This document shows positions 31,001 to 40,030 of a stretch of DNA of 64,000 nucleotides, in pieces. A program made the position numbers and the translations under genes. The DNA is taken from the NCBI RefSeq assembly GCF_001544535.1, contig NZ_FCON02000026.1, positions 19,216 through 83,215 on the forward strand, given 5' to 3'. The notes beneath the pieces were generated by a model. It was not told the DNA's origin, ran no database searches, and saw only the letters and a list, made by a program, of their open reading frames with translations. Origin of the DNA: Caballeronia choica. Lineage in GTDB: Bacteria; Pseudomonadota; Gammaproteobacteria; Burkholderiales; Burkholderiaceae. Position 1 is the stretch's first letter; every line of letters begins with the position of its first letter.

Positions 31001-31622
31001 CGCAGGCCGTGCCCGCGCCGGTGTCCGCCAGCACCTTGACCTGCCAGACGGTCTGCAGGCGTTCGGTGGTATCGACGTTGACCGCCTTCTCGACGAGATC
31101 GGGCGCCTGCAGATGGGTCAGCTCGCGCTGCCAGACATCGACGTACACGATGTGGGGCCCGGGTGTCGTCGGCAGCGCGGCCTGCATCGGTGCGAAGTAG
31201 TACGGCTGCTGGTCGTACGGCACGTCGGTGGTGCCGGTGAGCTCGTCGAGCACCGGGTCCCACAGCCGCGCGGGCGCCGTCGGCGCGCTCTGGCTGCCGT
31301 CGGTCCATTTCAGCGGACTCGGCGCCGGCAGGCCATGGTTCTCGGCGAGCAGGCCGTCCACGTACATGCGCCCGCGCCCGATCGTCAGCGTGAAGGCGCC
31401 CGACGCACTCGCCGACGGCGTGATGTCGAACCCGTTGGGCGTCGTGGCGCGCGGCACGGCCGCGGTGCCGAGCATGTCGGCGGTCCCGGTCCGGATGCGG
31501 CGCATGACCTCCGCGACCCATTCGTTCCAGTCCTCGTCGAGTTGCACGCGTCCCTGCTGCATGACGACGCCGGCGTAGTCGTTCCAGGGGTCGAAGGTGA
31601 AGCGGCTAGCATCGAAGCTCAT
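28017..31622 (-). CDS. DUF6519 / right-handed beta-helix protein with malectin-like domain, putative eCIS fibre
   Basis: A 1201-residue protein starting at ATG 31622, preceded by AGAGGAACTGTC. The N-terminal DUF6519 region begins FTFDPWNDYAGVVMQQGRVQ, a family known from eCIS clusters. About residues 500-870 show parallel beta-helix repeats (LEGNTFSG, IRDNDFSGLD, MDFSANQVD). Residues about 875-1035 read like a malectin domain (RIYAGAKSFTDSAGDVWTPD, GYYQVRLKFAEI, GKIVIDFKGAGSPDP). Helix-type repeats resume to the end. It lies after the baseplate genes and before the toxin, where Afp13-like fibres occur. A carbohydrate-binding adhesive role is inferred; secretion through the particle instead is possible. 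Confidence 0.68.
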   Translation of the reverse strand: MSFDASRFTFDPWNDYAGVVMQQGRVQLDEDWNEWVAEVMRRIRTGTADMLGTAAVPRATTPNGFDITPSASASGAFTLTIGRGRMYVDGLLAENHGLPAPSPLKWTDGSQSAPTAPARLWDPVLDELTGTTDVPYDQQPYYFAPMQAALPTTPGPHIVYVDVWQRELTHLQAPDLVEKAVNVDTTERLQTVWQVKVLADTGAGTACGADLGALLNAAGIHPSAARLTNDAIDVPLPTDPCQIPSASGFKGLENQLYRVEIHQDGAQAGGASFKWSRDNATVATLVLQITATDTLVVQSVGRDDVLRFNPLDWIEITDDWQELNGRPGEIHQIKSIEDATRTITLQTPLASPASYPVDAQGNTDAARHTRIRRWDQSGKVLAADGATVYWDLDSPASATVPAGTIPLPPAGTEVMLENGVLVSFSLDAAIPGGTYAARDFWCFAARTADGTVEKLVAAPPRGIHHHYAQLAVVTFPDGVSDCRTLWPPLPGGGAGCCCDVTIGPADLKGDASLQSIINGLKSKRGSAICLEAGEYPLTGPIVLTGAHSGLSIKGCGDDVVLSVRKGSEGAFQDGVIVIVGASDVRLSKLRIEIPEVPFVSPKKTFAGLPLAALPPDVSSVIGQLVVSIGVRAINSTELTIRDCLFEFGNFGKDIPNKAGFGVGVFGGGSNDGLILEGNTFSGAGPFLAGYLLAPAVQFNPPGKEKPTARPPIRLPGGINRFPLADLAVATSANTDAKGAKTAKAADQASLAAVTRTTGVLRAIDGLRTLAIFAPQTQNLAAAGGQVLAPSLMSASIRDNDFSGLDTAALILAQAGAMDFSANQVDAGGGLWIVDPQDQLVFAYDTTMLLGSLVACAYPLPIEQGIGDIAVTAVKAASPPVRIYAGAKSFTDSAGDVWTPDANAAGVAVSGGSLNRPANPAAIANALPAASDQALYQSERFGSFSYTFSNLPEGYYQVRLKFAEIADNKPGQRVLDVSINDDQVLTNFDVFAGAGGANIADDQTFGGIVPSSGKIVIDFKGAGSPDPNAKIGAVEVASQLYQFPDSLNEIGQFLVQLTTLGAQPFAGASGPAPDVRVDANHMSGLDTAGLLIFSSPDPALQGSVTMNGNVVRLAAARGQGTFSFFVSTTCLLGTKIATVTGNQLLNANLEGLGLLIAMADQQFPKAAITGNVLNGRCMLPARNLGTAVPPPMNSWEFMNTLF

Positions 31623-31682
31623 GACAGTTCCTCTCAACGCTCACAGGCGGCGCGCCGCACATCGTCGGGCCGGGCGATCGCC

Positions 31683-33893
31683 TCATGTCTCATAGAAGAT
31701 TCCGGCCGCGAGCCCCACACGCAGGTACTCGACGAGTCGCACGCGCAGGTTGGCCTCGCGCTGCGGCTGATAAAGCTGATGGAAGGCGCCCATCTCGCCT
31801 TCGTCGCTCGCGCCGCGGCGGATCGCATCGGCGGTGACGGGCTCCATCTGGGCATAGCCGGGCGTGCCGAAGCGCAGGCTGGTGAAGCGCGGACCGAGAC
31901 AGACCGGGAGCCCTTCGTTCGCCACGACGCAATGCGCCGCGACATTCTCGCCGGGCAGCGGCGGCTGGCAGCGATAGCGCGACGGCACGCGCGACGTGAC
32001 GGGCAGGTAGGTGAAGCGCACGCAGCCGAGCTGGCGGCGCTCGGCGAGCACGGGTGCCGTCCAGGTGTCGGCGGGGGACAGCGCGGCGAGCAGCACCGAG
32101 TTCGATATCCGCTTCATGACCTTCGCATTGATCTTCCCGATGACGGTCACCGCGTCCAGGCTCAGAGTGCCGCCGGCGGAAGCCGCATCGAGGCCCGCAT
32201 AGGCCACGCTGGTGAACACGGTCGCATCGATGATGCTGTCGCTCGCCGTGGTGCTCGTGGACGGGTCCGAGCGGATGGCGCCCGAGATCGATTGCGCGAG
32301 GGTCAGCGCCGTGTCCGGCAGCTCGACCACCAGCGAAGCCGCCGCAGGATCGGTCGGCTGGTTGTTGCGGTCGATCGCGCCGCCGGGCACCAGCGTGCAG
32401 TGCGTGATCCTGAGCGCGCTCAGCTGGTTCGGCCGACCGCTCGCGTCGGGCGCGGCCGGCACCCGGATCGGGGCTTGCGCGATCTGCAGGCCGTTGAGCG
32501 CGACCGTCGTGTGAGCCGCGCCGCGCACGTCGAGTCCGGCTTGCAGCAGCAGTGTCGGCATGAAGCCGTCGGCGGCGCGCAGTTCGAGCGTCGCGTTGGC
32601 GACCGAGGCGTCGATGGACAGCGCCTCCGCATAGGTGCCGTTGTCCGCGATCTCGACGACGCCCGCGCCGCCCAGCGCGTTCAACGCGCCCTGGATCGTC
32701 GGCTGGTCGGCCGGCACGCGCTGCACCGGACCGCCCGCGTTCGGCGCCACCGCGAAGCTCGCCGCGCGGGCATATTCGCCGCCGCCCATGGCCGCGCTGA
32801 AGCCGCGATGGAAGCTGACCGTGACCGCGTCGCCCGCCCCCGGCGCGATGCTGGTCGGCAGCACGAGCCGGCCCGAGCGCGGATCGATCACGATCTTCCC
32901 GTCGCCGGGCTGGCTGAGCCAGGCGGGCGCATCGTCCTTCAGGTTGCAGACCCGCACCTCGGCCGGATCGACGGCGGCTCCGTTGACCAGCACCTGCACG
33001 CTCTGGCCGTAGTAGTCGGGCAGATGGGCGTCCATGACGCGCAGGCCGATCGGATCGGGCACGTCGATCGGCCGCGCCAGATGCGTGACCGGCTCCTCGG
33101 TCTGCGGATTGTTGAACAGCGGCATGTCGTTGCCGAGCGGACTCATCCAGAAGCGCCACGGCGCCGCCGGATCGGCACGCGGCACGACCGCGGTGGCCGC
33201 GAACGGGTTCAGCCGCCAGAGGAAAATGCCGATGTTCGGGATGTTGAAGCGTCCGCGCCCGCTCGCGATGCGGCGCACGTCCACCGTGTGCGAAAGCGTG
33301 TCGAACGCGCCGCCGATGTAGTAGAGCGGCTCCCATTGGCGCATGTCCGGCGCGTAGAGGCACTGCGGGCGCAAGTGATTCAGGTGCTGGGTGTCGCCCA
33401 GGCGCTGGAAGAACTCGACCGCGCAGGCGCCCCAGCCGGTGACGTCGCGCGCGAGCTCTTCGAGCATGGCGGCGGTCCCCTTGCGCCGGCGAAACGAGAT
33501 CGTGTGCCCGACTTCGGCCCGCGTGCTCGACACGTCCGGCGCGACCGCATGCACGCCCTGGTAGCCGATCACGTCGCCGATGTATGGGATCACCCAGTTC
33601 GCGCAGGTTTCGATGAACTGGTCGTCGTAGCGCTGCCTGAGGTTCTCCTCGATCACCAGCACCTGCTCGCCGATGACCGCGAGCAGCGACGCGAGCGGCC
33701 CGCGATCGCGCTTGGCGACGAGGTAGTCGAGGCGCGCCTGCTGCATCAGATCGGGATTGACGACGGCGAGCAGTGCCGTGAGCTCGGCCTGCTCCGCCGC
33801 CGTGAGCAGCGCGACGCCCGCGACGAGTCCGCTGTCGCGCGAGCGGAACCAGGCCGGGAGCAGCTCGAAGACTTGATCGACGGGCAGTGTCAT
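31683..33893 (-). CDS. eCIS baseplate-associated tail protein, gpI-like with beta-helix part
   Basis: A 736-residue protein from ATG 33893, which overlaps the stop of the upstream gene as ATGA. The first 200 residues resemble phage P2 tail protein I (FELLPAWFRSRDSGL, CANWVIPYIGDVIGY, VGHTISFRRRKGTAAMLEEL). The later half looks like a beta-helix/insertion region (TIQGALNALGGAGVVEIADN). P2 gpI completes the baseplate wedge; the eCIS counterpart would be Afp12-like. It lies 60 bases before the DUF6519 gene. Confidence 0.72.
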   Translation of the reverse strand: MTLPVDQVFELLPAWFRSRDSGLVAGVALLTAAEQAELTALLAVVNPDLMQQARLDYLVAKRDRGPLASLLAVIGEQVLVIEENLRQRYDDQFIETCANWVIPYIGDVIGYQGVHAVAPDVSSTRAEVGHTISFRRRKGTAAMLEELARDVTGWGACAVEFFQRLGDTQHLNHLRPQCLYAPDMRQWEPLYYIGGAFDTLSHTVDVRRIASGRGRFNIPNIGIFLWRLNPFAATAVVPRADPAAPWRFWMSPLGNDMPLFNNPQTEEPVTHLARPIDVPDPIGLRVMDAHLPDYYGQSVQVLVNGAAVDPAEVRVCNLKDDAPAWLSQPGDGKIVIDPRSGRLVLPTSIAPGAGDAVTVSFHRGFSAAMGGGEYARAASFAVAPNAGGPVQRVPADQPTIQGALNALGGAGVVEIADNGTYAEALSIDASVANATLELRAADGFMPTLLLQAGLDVRGAAHTTVALNGLQIAQAPIRVPAAPDASGRPNQLSALRITHCTLVPGGAIDRNNQPTDPAAASLVVELPDTALTLAQSISGAIRSDPSTSTTASDSIIDATVFTSVAYAGLDAASAGGTLSLDAVTVIGKINAKVMKRISNSVLLAALSPADTWTAPVLAERRQLGCVRFTYLPVTSRVPSRYRCQPPLPGENVAAHCVVANEGLPVCLGPRFTSLRFGTPGYAQMEPVTADAIRRGASDEGEMGAFHQLYQPQREANLRVRLVEYLRVGLAAGIFYET

Positions 33894-36715
33894 GGCAGCG
33901 CTCCGAACGCGAGAGGCGCGGGGTCGAGGGTCAGGATTTCGTCGGCGTCCGCGGTGATCTGGAACGGCCGCCCGAACTGCAACCGCGGCAGCCAGCCGGT
34001 CGCCGCACCCAGGCGGCGAAGCTGCCGCACTTCGAGCGCGACCACGCCGGGGATCGGCTGCACCAGCGCATCGATCTCGTCGATCGACACCGGCTGGCCG
34101 AAGCTCCGGTTCGCGAACGAATAGCGGCTGCGCAGCGCCGCTTCGACCGCGGCCTGCACGGCCGCCGCATCGGCGTCGGCGGCGATCTTCAGGGCGATCC
34201 GCATCGTGAAGGTGGCCGGCGCGTACGAGCTGAGCGTGATCGGCACGAACGGATCGCCATAGGTGCGCAGCGACTGGAGCAGATGTCCATACGTATCGCT
34301 GTCCGGATCGACCGTCGCGCCGTTCACGCCGGCGATGGTGATGGCGATGCCCTTGCCCGGGCCATTCGGCGTCCAGCTTGCGAGCGCCTTGGCGACCCCG
34401 GCGAACGAGGCCGCGTAGTTCCGGTAGTCCAGCAAGGAGACCGCCCGATCGAGAGTCAAAGCGGTGAGCGGCACGTTCTGGCGCGCATCGGCGATCGACT
34501 GCGGGTCCTGGCCGCCGCTCGCCGCCTCGGGATTGGTGACGCCGGTCACGCCGAGCGGGCGGTCGATCAGGTTCGAGATCGCGCCGGCCGCGACGTTGCC
34601 CGCGACGCCGAGGCCCACCCGGAACGACGCGCGCACGTTGTTCTGCCCGCTCGGCAGCCGCGCCCCTTCGACGCCATCGCCGAACACCACGGTGGTCGAT
34701 CCGTCGTCGTTCACGGGCGCGCTGTAGGCGCGAGCGGTGGGCGCCGCGCCGTAGAGGCTCGCGACCGGCGTCCAGAGCAGGTCGTCGACCCGCACCTGCA
34801 AGGTCGAGACCGCGCCGGACGGCGTGCTCGCGCTGAGGTAGGTGAGCGGCGAGGACGCGAGCGTGAAGCGCTGGTTGGGCGTGGACGCCGAACCCGAGCC
34901 GAGGATCGCGGTGGTCGAAGCGCCTTGCGTGGCCATGGCGACATTGGCATTCACCGTCACCGTGGCGCGGTCGTAGCAATAGCCGAGGTTCCTGGCCAGC
35001 GCGACGGTGGTCCGGTCCCGGTCGGTCGTGACCGCGGCCGCGCCCGTGGCGATCAGCGCGATCTCCTGCACCATCGGGTCCTTCTTGTCGGCGGGAACCC
35101 GTTCGAGCGAGGCCGAGGACACGGAAGGCGCGGACGTCCCGCTGTCGGTGAGCACGCCTCGGGTTCCGTCGCGGTCCTCGGCCTCGACGATGAGCGCAAG
35201 GCTCGCCGCGCCGGGCGTCAGCGCGGCGCCGAAACCGGCGGGATCGAGCGCAGCCGGCGTGCCCGCGTCGAGGTAATCGACCGGCGCCGCGACGGTCAGG
35301 ATGTCGTAGGGCGCGAGCGTGCGGACCGCGCCCGTGTCCGTGACCAGCTGCACGCCGGTGACGCCTGCGCGGATGCGGATCTTCTGGCGCTGGCCCTGGA
35401 TCGCCAGCGCCTGCTCCGGCGCGAGGCCATCGACACGCGTCTGAAACGCGAGCGATGCGCCGTAGAGCGGATCGAAGAGCGGCTGCGGCGCCACCGCGAG
35501 CAGTTCGCTCTGCGCGAACGCGGCCGTCGAAGGCAACACGAAATCGGAGAAGAACGCAGTGGTGTCGGGCGCCACCGAAGTGATCTTGGCCGAGAGGCCG
35601 AAGTTGCTGCGCGCGACCTGCGCGACCGCCTGCGCGAAATACAGCATGACGCGGCCCTGCAGCGAACGGCTGGCGCTGAAGGTTTCGGCGTTTTCGAGCA
35701 GGACCCAGCTTCCCTGCGTGACCTTGGGATAGGCGCTGTCGAGGTCGATGGTCGAGCCCAGCTTGAAGTTCGCCCACGTCCAGACGGGAGGCGTCGAACC
35801 GTCGGAAACCAGTTGATGCGTGATGGGCGTGGGCTTTCCGGCGGCGTCCGTGGTCGCGAGCAGGTTGGGATCGACGGCGTTGTAGCCGAACAGCGCGGCC
35901 CGCTGGCGGAACACGAAGCACTTGGGATCGAGCTGCGTCGGTCCGACCGTTCCGCTCGGCGCGCCCAGTCCTTCGTTCCACGCGATGAAGGTGCGAGCGT
36001 TGACGGGATCGGCGGCGACCGTGGTGACGACGCGCGCGTCCCAGTTCTCGTTGTTCGGGTGGCCGATCCGCTCGGCGCCCACGATCAGGATCACGTCGCC
36101 GGGGTTGACCTGGGTCGAGATGCCGGCGAGATAGAGGCTGGTGTCGCCGCGCGCGGGCTGCCAGCCCTGGCTGGTTTGCGCGGCCAGTGCCGACCACTCG
36201 GGCCGCGCGGCCAGGTCCGCGATGGTCTCGAAGGTCTGCGCCTTCTGGCCGGGCCCCGGCACGCTTTGCACCTGCGTGCCGGACGGAATCACGATGGCCG
36301 CTGCCTGCGGCTTGAGCGAAAACGCAAGCCGGGCCTGCGCCGCGACACCGGGATTGAGCCGATAGCCGACCAGCGCGCCGAGCTCCAGCACCGAGCGGCG
36401 CTGCTGCGCGGTGCGCAGATAACTCTCGTTGGCGAGCCGCTCCTGATAGAACGTCAACACATCGAACATCACAGCGGCCGAGTCGAGCAGCGCCATGCTG
36501 AAGTCGTCGCTCTGTCGCGAGCTGAGCCGTGCGAGCGCCGGATAGTCCGAGCTCGACAGCCGTGCCTGCATGCTCGCGAGAAAGCGCCCATGGTCGCCGA
36601 CGCGGTAAGCGATCTCCGACAGGCCCGCGCGATTGACCACCGGTTCGGGCGTCTCCTGCGCGATGCCCGCGCAGCAGCCGCAAGTGCATTGGGCGGTTCC
36701 CAGGCATCCCATCAT
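33890..36715 (-). CDS. eCIS baseplate assembly protein, gpJ-like (second copy)
   Basis: A 941-residue protein of the putative baseplate assembly (gpJ-related) family. Features: a Cys-rich N-terminus (CLGTAQCTCGCCAG), then MFDVLTFYQERLANESYLRT near residue 80 and QRRSVLELGALVGYRLNPGV behind it; the C-terminal third contains LPSGQNNVRASFRVGLGVAG and the gpJ-like SNLIDRPLGVTGVTNPEAAS followed by VPLTALTLDRAVSLLDYRNY. I start at ATG 36715, which overlaps the previous stop as ATGA; a start 12 bases further up is also possible. With the 867-residue homologue downstream-coupled, it forms the wedge ring that surrounds the hub. Confidence 0.78.
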   Translation of the reverse strand: MMGCLGTAQCTCGCCAGIAQETPEPVVNRAGLSEIAYRVGDHGRFLASMQARLSSSDYPALARLSSRQSDDFSMALLDSAAVMFDVLTFYQERLANESYLRTAQQRRSVLELGALVGYRLNPGVAAQARLAFSLKPQAAAIVIPSGTQVQSVPGPGQKAQTFETIADLAARPEWSALAAQTSQGWQPARGDTSLYLAGISTQVNPGDVILIVGAERIGHPNNENWDARVVTTVAADPVNARTFIAWNEGLGAPSGTVGPTQLDPKCFVFRQRAALFGYNAVDPNLLATTDAAGKPTPITHQLVSDGSTPPVWTWANFKLGSTIDLDSAYPKVTQGSWVLLENAETFSASRSLQGRVMLYFAQAVAQVARSNFGLSAKITSVAPDTTAFFSDFVLPSTAAFAQSELLAVAPQPLFDPLYGASLAFQTRVDGLAPEQALAIQGQRQKIRIRAGVTGVQLVTDTGAVRTLAPYDILTVAAPVDYLDAGTPAALDPAGFGAALTPGAASLALIVEAEDRDGTRGVLTDSGTSAPSVSSASLERVPADKKDPMVQEIALIATGAAAVTTDRDRTTVALARNLGYCYDRATVTVNANVAMATQGASTTAILGSGSASTPNQRFTLASSPLTYLSASTPSGAVSTLQVRVDDLLWTPVASLYGAAPTARAYSAPVNDDGSTTVVFGDGVEGARLPSGQNNVRASFRVGLGVAGNVAAGAISNLIDRPLGVTGVTNPEAASGGQDPQSIADARQNVPLTALTLDRAVSLLDYRNYAASFAGVAKALASWTPNGPGKGIAITIAGVNGATVDPDSDTYGHLLQSLRTYGDPFVPITLSSYAPATFTMRIALKIAADADAAAVQAAVEAALRSRYSFANRSFGQPVSIDEIDALVQPIPGVVALEVRQLRRLGAATGWLPRLQFGRPFQITADADEILTLDPAPLAFGALP

Positions 36716-39315
36716 TTGCCTCCGCACATTTCGAGCGTGAGAACGCCGTTCTCGGGGAAGTTCGGATCATTGTCGAGGCGCGCGATCTCCAGACGGCCGA
36801 GTGTCATCTCGCCGCGCGCCAGATACTGGCCGTCGTCGATTCCCTGGCGCTGGAAGGTCGTGACCCGCACCGAGGCCACGCCGGGCACGCTGCGCGCCGC
36901 CGCGTAGATCGGGCTCAGGTAGACCGTTTGTCCGAAGCTGAAGTTGTCGGGATCGAAGAGGCCGCGACGGCCGTCGGGGAGCGGCCGCGCGCCGAGCGCA
37001 TCCATCAGCGCCGCTTCGACGTCGCTGCGGAAATAGTCGGGCTCGACGCAGACCAGAAGACCGAGTTCGAGAGAGACATAGACCGGCGCTTCGAGCTGCA
37101 GGTCGTAGCCCGCCATGCGGTAAGACTCGAGATAGGCGCCAAGGCCGGACAGGAGCGACGGCGACGGCGCGCCGCCGCCGACCGGATCGATCGTGATGAA
37201 CACCGTGTACCACGAGCCGGTCCAGCGGAACGTCGCGGCGGCGCGCTGGACACCGGGATACATGCCCGCGCGGGCCTCGTAGTCCGCCGCCGTCACGCAG
37301 CGCTCCTGCGTCCGGTACGCCTCGGGGGCGCGGCGCCTGATCTGGTCCGCGCTCTCCGGGTCCTCTCCCCCGCTCGCGGGCAGCGGATTGACGACGCCGG
37401 TGATCCGCGCATCGGATGCCAGCACATGGAAAAGCGTCGCGGCGCCCACGTTGCCCATGCTGCCGTTGCCGACCCGGTAGCCGGCGGTGAACCGGGCGCC
37501 GGAGGGCGGACGGCGGCCGTTGGTGTCGTCGCCGAAGCGCAAGGTCGCGCTGCCGTCGTATTCGGTCTCGACGACGAAGTCGGTGGCCTGCGCGCTGCTT
37601 TCCAGCAGGTCGGGCTCCGGTTCCCAGGCGATGTGCTCGGTGCCGAGCGACTCGTCTAGCGCGATCGCGGGGCGGGCGTCGTGCGCGCTCCAGGTCATCG
37701 CCGCGCTGGCCGGCAGCCCCGCGTGGAGTCGCCAGACTTTCGTGAGCGCATCGACATCGACTGCGAGCGGCGCGGCCTGGGTGAGCGGCGCATTCGCGAG
37801 CACGGGCGAGAAGCGCGGCGGCAGCATCGCCGGCGTCACCGGCGCGCAGCGGTCGCCGCCGCCTTGCGCAAGGGCGAGCGTGGGCTCGGGCACGATCCCG
37901 AGGTCCTCGCCCTCGATGCTGCGGCCATGATCGGCCAGCACGATGTTGCCGAGCGCGATACTGACATTGGCGAGCGGCACCGCGCCGTGCGCGGCGTCGG
38001 TCACCGACGACAGGCAAAGCGGAAACGGCAGCGCATCCTCCGCCTGCCACTGGATCTCGGTGATCTGATTGAAGCTGCCATCGCCGTTCGGCAGCGGATC
38101 GACGAGCGGATTGCCGCTGCCGTCCGCGGCGTTCACCGCCGAGAGACGCACGGCGCACCGATGGGCGGGGTCCGCGTCGGCGCGCTCGCCCGTGTCCGGG
38201 CCCAGCACTTCCTGGAACAGCAGGATGTCGCCCGCTTGCAGATTCGGCAGATGCCCGGCGAGCGTCGCCGACACCGTGCCGGCCGGCCGGCAGCAGCGTG
38301 CGTCGCTCCAGCAGTAGAAATCGATCGCGTTGTGGGCCGTGTAGAGCGTCGCGTCGGTCATCGGCTCGAATACCTGCGCGCCGCTCTCGTCGGCCAGTTG
38401 CAGTTCGTGCGAACCCGCCGTGAGGACGGGCGGCAGGCCGGGCACGCGCGTGTAGAAGCGGGTGCCGGCGCGCGCGAGCGGCACGCCATCGCCGTTGACC
38501 TGCACCTGGACCCAGGTGCGCGCGTTGCAACCGTCGCTGAGGCGATAGTCGACGAGCATCGCATGGCGGCGCAGCGACACACGCTTTCTCGCGGTATCGA
38601 GGTAGGCCTCGGTGGCGATCGCGTCCTGCTCATAGCTGAGGTAATCGCCGACGTAGGCCAGCAGCTCGGCGAGCGTGATGCCCGCGTCGGCTGCGTTGGT
38701 CGCCGTCCATTGGGGCGAGACCTGTGCGATCCGATCGAGGATCAACGTGCGAAAGCTCGGATAGTCCTTGGCGAGGTAGTTGATCTGCGGCGCCGTCTCG
38801 ACCGGTGCCTGACAGACGACGCTCGGCTGGCAGTCGAAAGACGACGGGCATTCGACCTTGAAGCTGAAATCGACCGTGCAAAGCCGCGGATCGAATCCGG
38901 CGGGCGGCGCATCATCGCCGCCTTGCACCGAACCGACCAGCGTGAGCGTGTAGACCGAGTGGTCGCCGTTGCTGCCGGTGCGCACGAGCAGGATGTGCGC
39001 CGCGTCGGGGAGTCCGATGAAGTAGCTGCGCTCCGGGTCCACCACGCTCGCCGGGGGATTGCTCGCCGGCGCGACCCAGCTCACGGGAATGTCGCGGATG
39101 CGCGCGCCGCCGGTTATCAGGATGTTGTCGCGGGTGAGCGGCGGCGCGTTCAGCAGCAGATGCACCAGCAGCGTCTTTTGCGGCGGACTGCCGGCGGGCG
39201 CGTCGTGATCGAGCACCTCCAGATAGTCGATGCCGTTGATCGGCGGCGCACCGCCCTTCTCGTTGAAGGTGGCGACGAGATCGCGCCGCAGCGTGTCGCA
39301 GCAGTCGTAGCTCAT
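36712..39315 (-). CDS. eCIS baseplate assembly protein, gpJ-like (first copy)
   Basis: An 867-residue gpJ-related baseplate protein beginning MSYDCCDTLRRDLVATFNEKGG. It shares the family landmarks with its neighbour: YLAKDYPSFRTLILDRIAQV and LAELLAYVGDYLSYEQDAIA near residue 210-240, FTAGYRVGNGSMGNVGAATL and GVVNPLPASGGEDPESADQI in the last third, then the PEAYRTQERCVTAADYEARA segment. The pair probably arose by duplication and corresponds to Afp11/Afp12 of other systems. Coupled by ATGA overlaps to gp25 upstream and the second copy downstream. Confidence 0.8.
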   Translation of the reverse strand: MSYDCCDTLRRDLVATFNEKGGAPPINGIDYLEVLDHDAPAGSPPQKTLLVHLLLNAPPLTRDNILITGGARIRDIPVSWVAPASNPPASVVDPERSYFIGLPDAAHILLVRTGSNGDHSVYTLTLVGSVQGGDDAPPAGFDPRLCTVDFSFKVECPSSFDCQPSVVCQAPVETAPQINYLAKDYPSFRTLILDRIAQVSPQWTATNAADAGITLAELLAYVGDYLSYEQDAIATEAYLDTARKRVSLRRHAMLVDYRLSDGCNARTWVQVQVNGDGVPLARAGTRFYTRVPGLPPVLTAGSHELQLADESGAQVFEPMTDATLYTAHNAIDFYCWSDARCCRPAGTVSATLAGHLPNLQAGDILLFQEVLGPDTGERADADPAHRCAVRLSAVNAADGSGNPLVDPLPNGDGSFNQITEIQWQAEDALPFPLCLSSVTDAAHGAVPLANVSIALGNIVLADHGRSIEGEDLGIVPEPTLALAQGGGDRCAPVTPAMLPPRFSPVLANAPLTQAAPLAVDVDALTKVWRLHAGLPASAAMTWSAHDARPAIALDESLGTEHIAWEPEPDLLESSAQATDFVVETEYDGSATLRFGDDTNGRRPPSGARFTAGYRVGNGSMGNVGAATLFHVLASDARITGVVNPLPASGGEDPESADQIRRRAPEAYRTQERCVTAADYEARAGMYPGVQRAAATFRWTGSWYTVFITIDPVGGGAPSPSLLSGLGAYLESYRMAGYDLQLEAPVYVSLELGLLVCVEPDYFRSDVEAALMDALGARPLPDGRRGLFDPDNFSFGQTVYLSPIYAAARSVPGVASVRVTTFQRQGIDDGQYLARGEMTLGRLEIARLDNDPNFPENGVLTLEMCGGK

Positions 39316-39674
39316 GCCGACGCTCCGGTGGTGAAGGTCTGGACTTCGCGCGCCTGGGTGTCACGCACGACGTACTGCACGCTCACCGCGAGCGTCGCCT
39401 CGAGCGCGTCGACGGCGACGCCTTCGACCACGATCAGGTCACCGAGCCATTTCTGCAGCGCGCCCTGCACCAGGAATTGCAGCGCGGCCGCCGCCGAGTC
39501 GCTGTTCGGCGCGAAGACCTGCTGCAAGAGCCCGCAGCCAAAATCCGGACGGTTGACCCGCTCGCCCGGCGAGGTGAACAGCACGAGTTCGATCAGTCCC
39601 CTGATGTAGTCGGCGTCCACCGCCTGCGCGGTCCGGCCGCAGCCGTCGAACTGGTACGGGAATCCGAGGTTCAT
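39312..39674 (-). CDS. GPW/gp25 family baseplate wedge protein
   Basis: A 120-residue protein of the gp25 lysozyme-like wedge family: IRGLIELVLFTSPGERVNRP followed by FGCGLLQQVFAPNS are the landmarks, and its length fits. gp25 proteins join the sheath to the baseplate wedge and have no lysozyme activity. The ATG of the next gene overlaps its stop as ATGA. Confidence 0.85.
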   Translation of the reverse strand: MNLGFPYQFDGCGRTAQAVDADYIRGLIELVLFTSPGERVNRPDFGCGLLQQVFAPNSDSAAAALQFLVQGALQKWLGDLIVVEGVAVDALEATLAVSVQYVVRDTQAREVQTFTTGASA

Positions 39675-39707
39675 GGCGGTCCTTCCTCAGGTCGGCTCAT
39701 TGGGTGA

Positions 39708-40028
39708 TCAGGTGGCGATCGCGCGCGCCTGCGCGGAGACCGGCACGAGCGGCGTCCCGGTGGGCACGCACACCGATACGCCGGACAGGATCGCGAGGGG
39801 TTGCCCGAGCGAAGTGACTCGCACCGCGCCCACGAGCCACTGACCGGTCACGCACGGGCCGTTGCCCGCGGGCGGGGCGAAGGCGCAGCCGGCGACGGAG
39901 TACGGCGCCGCGATGGTGGCCACAGGCATGCCGCTCACCGTGACGCGCGGGCTCGGCGCGGTCGGCATCGCCTGTCCGCCATGCGCGCACAGCACGACGG
40001 CGCCGGAGTGGAGGATCGGCCCGGGCAT
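39708..40028 (-). CDS. PAAR-like spike tip protein
   Basis: A 106-residue protein with a PAAR-like arrangement: GAVVLCAHGGQAMPTAPSPR, then a turn-rich core with AGCAFAPPAGNGPCVTGQW. PAAR-type proteins sharpen the spike tip and often bind a metal with His and Cys. It lies between spike and gp25 genes, the place where tips are found in phage and eCIS operons. Sequence similarity is short, so the family call is moderate. Confidence 0.65.
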   Translation of the reverse strand: MPGPILHSGAVVLCAHGGQAMPTAPSPRVTVSGMPVATIAAPYSVAGCAFAPPAGNGPCVTGQWLVGAVRVTSLGQPLAILSGVSVCVPTGTPLVPVSAQARAIAT

Positions 40029-40030
40029 GG

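Noticed and set aside
29184-34124. A 1646-codon open frame on the plus strand opposite the eCIS baseplate and fibre genes
   Set aside because: It is antisense to well-supported genes with ATGA-coupled starts, is dominated by Arg/Ala/Gly/His as expected from high-GC complement reading, and has no domain or ribosome binding site.
33894-36770. Upstream extension of the gpI-like protein to 36770 (1695 codons)
   Set aside because: The extra part is the wrong frame of the gpJ-like gene; the ATGA start at 33893 and family N-terminus fit far better.
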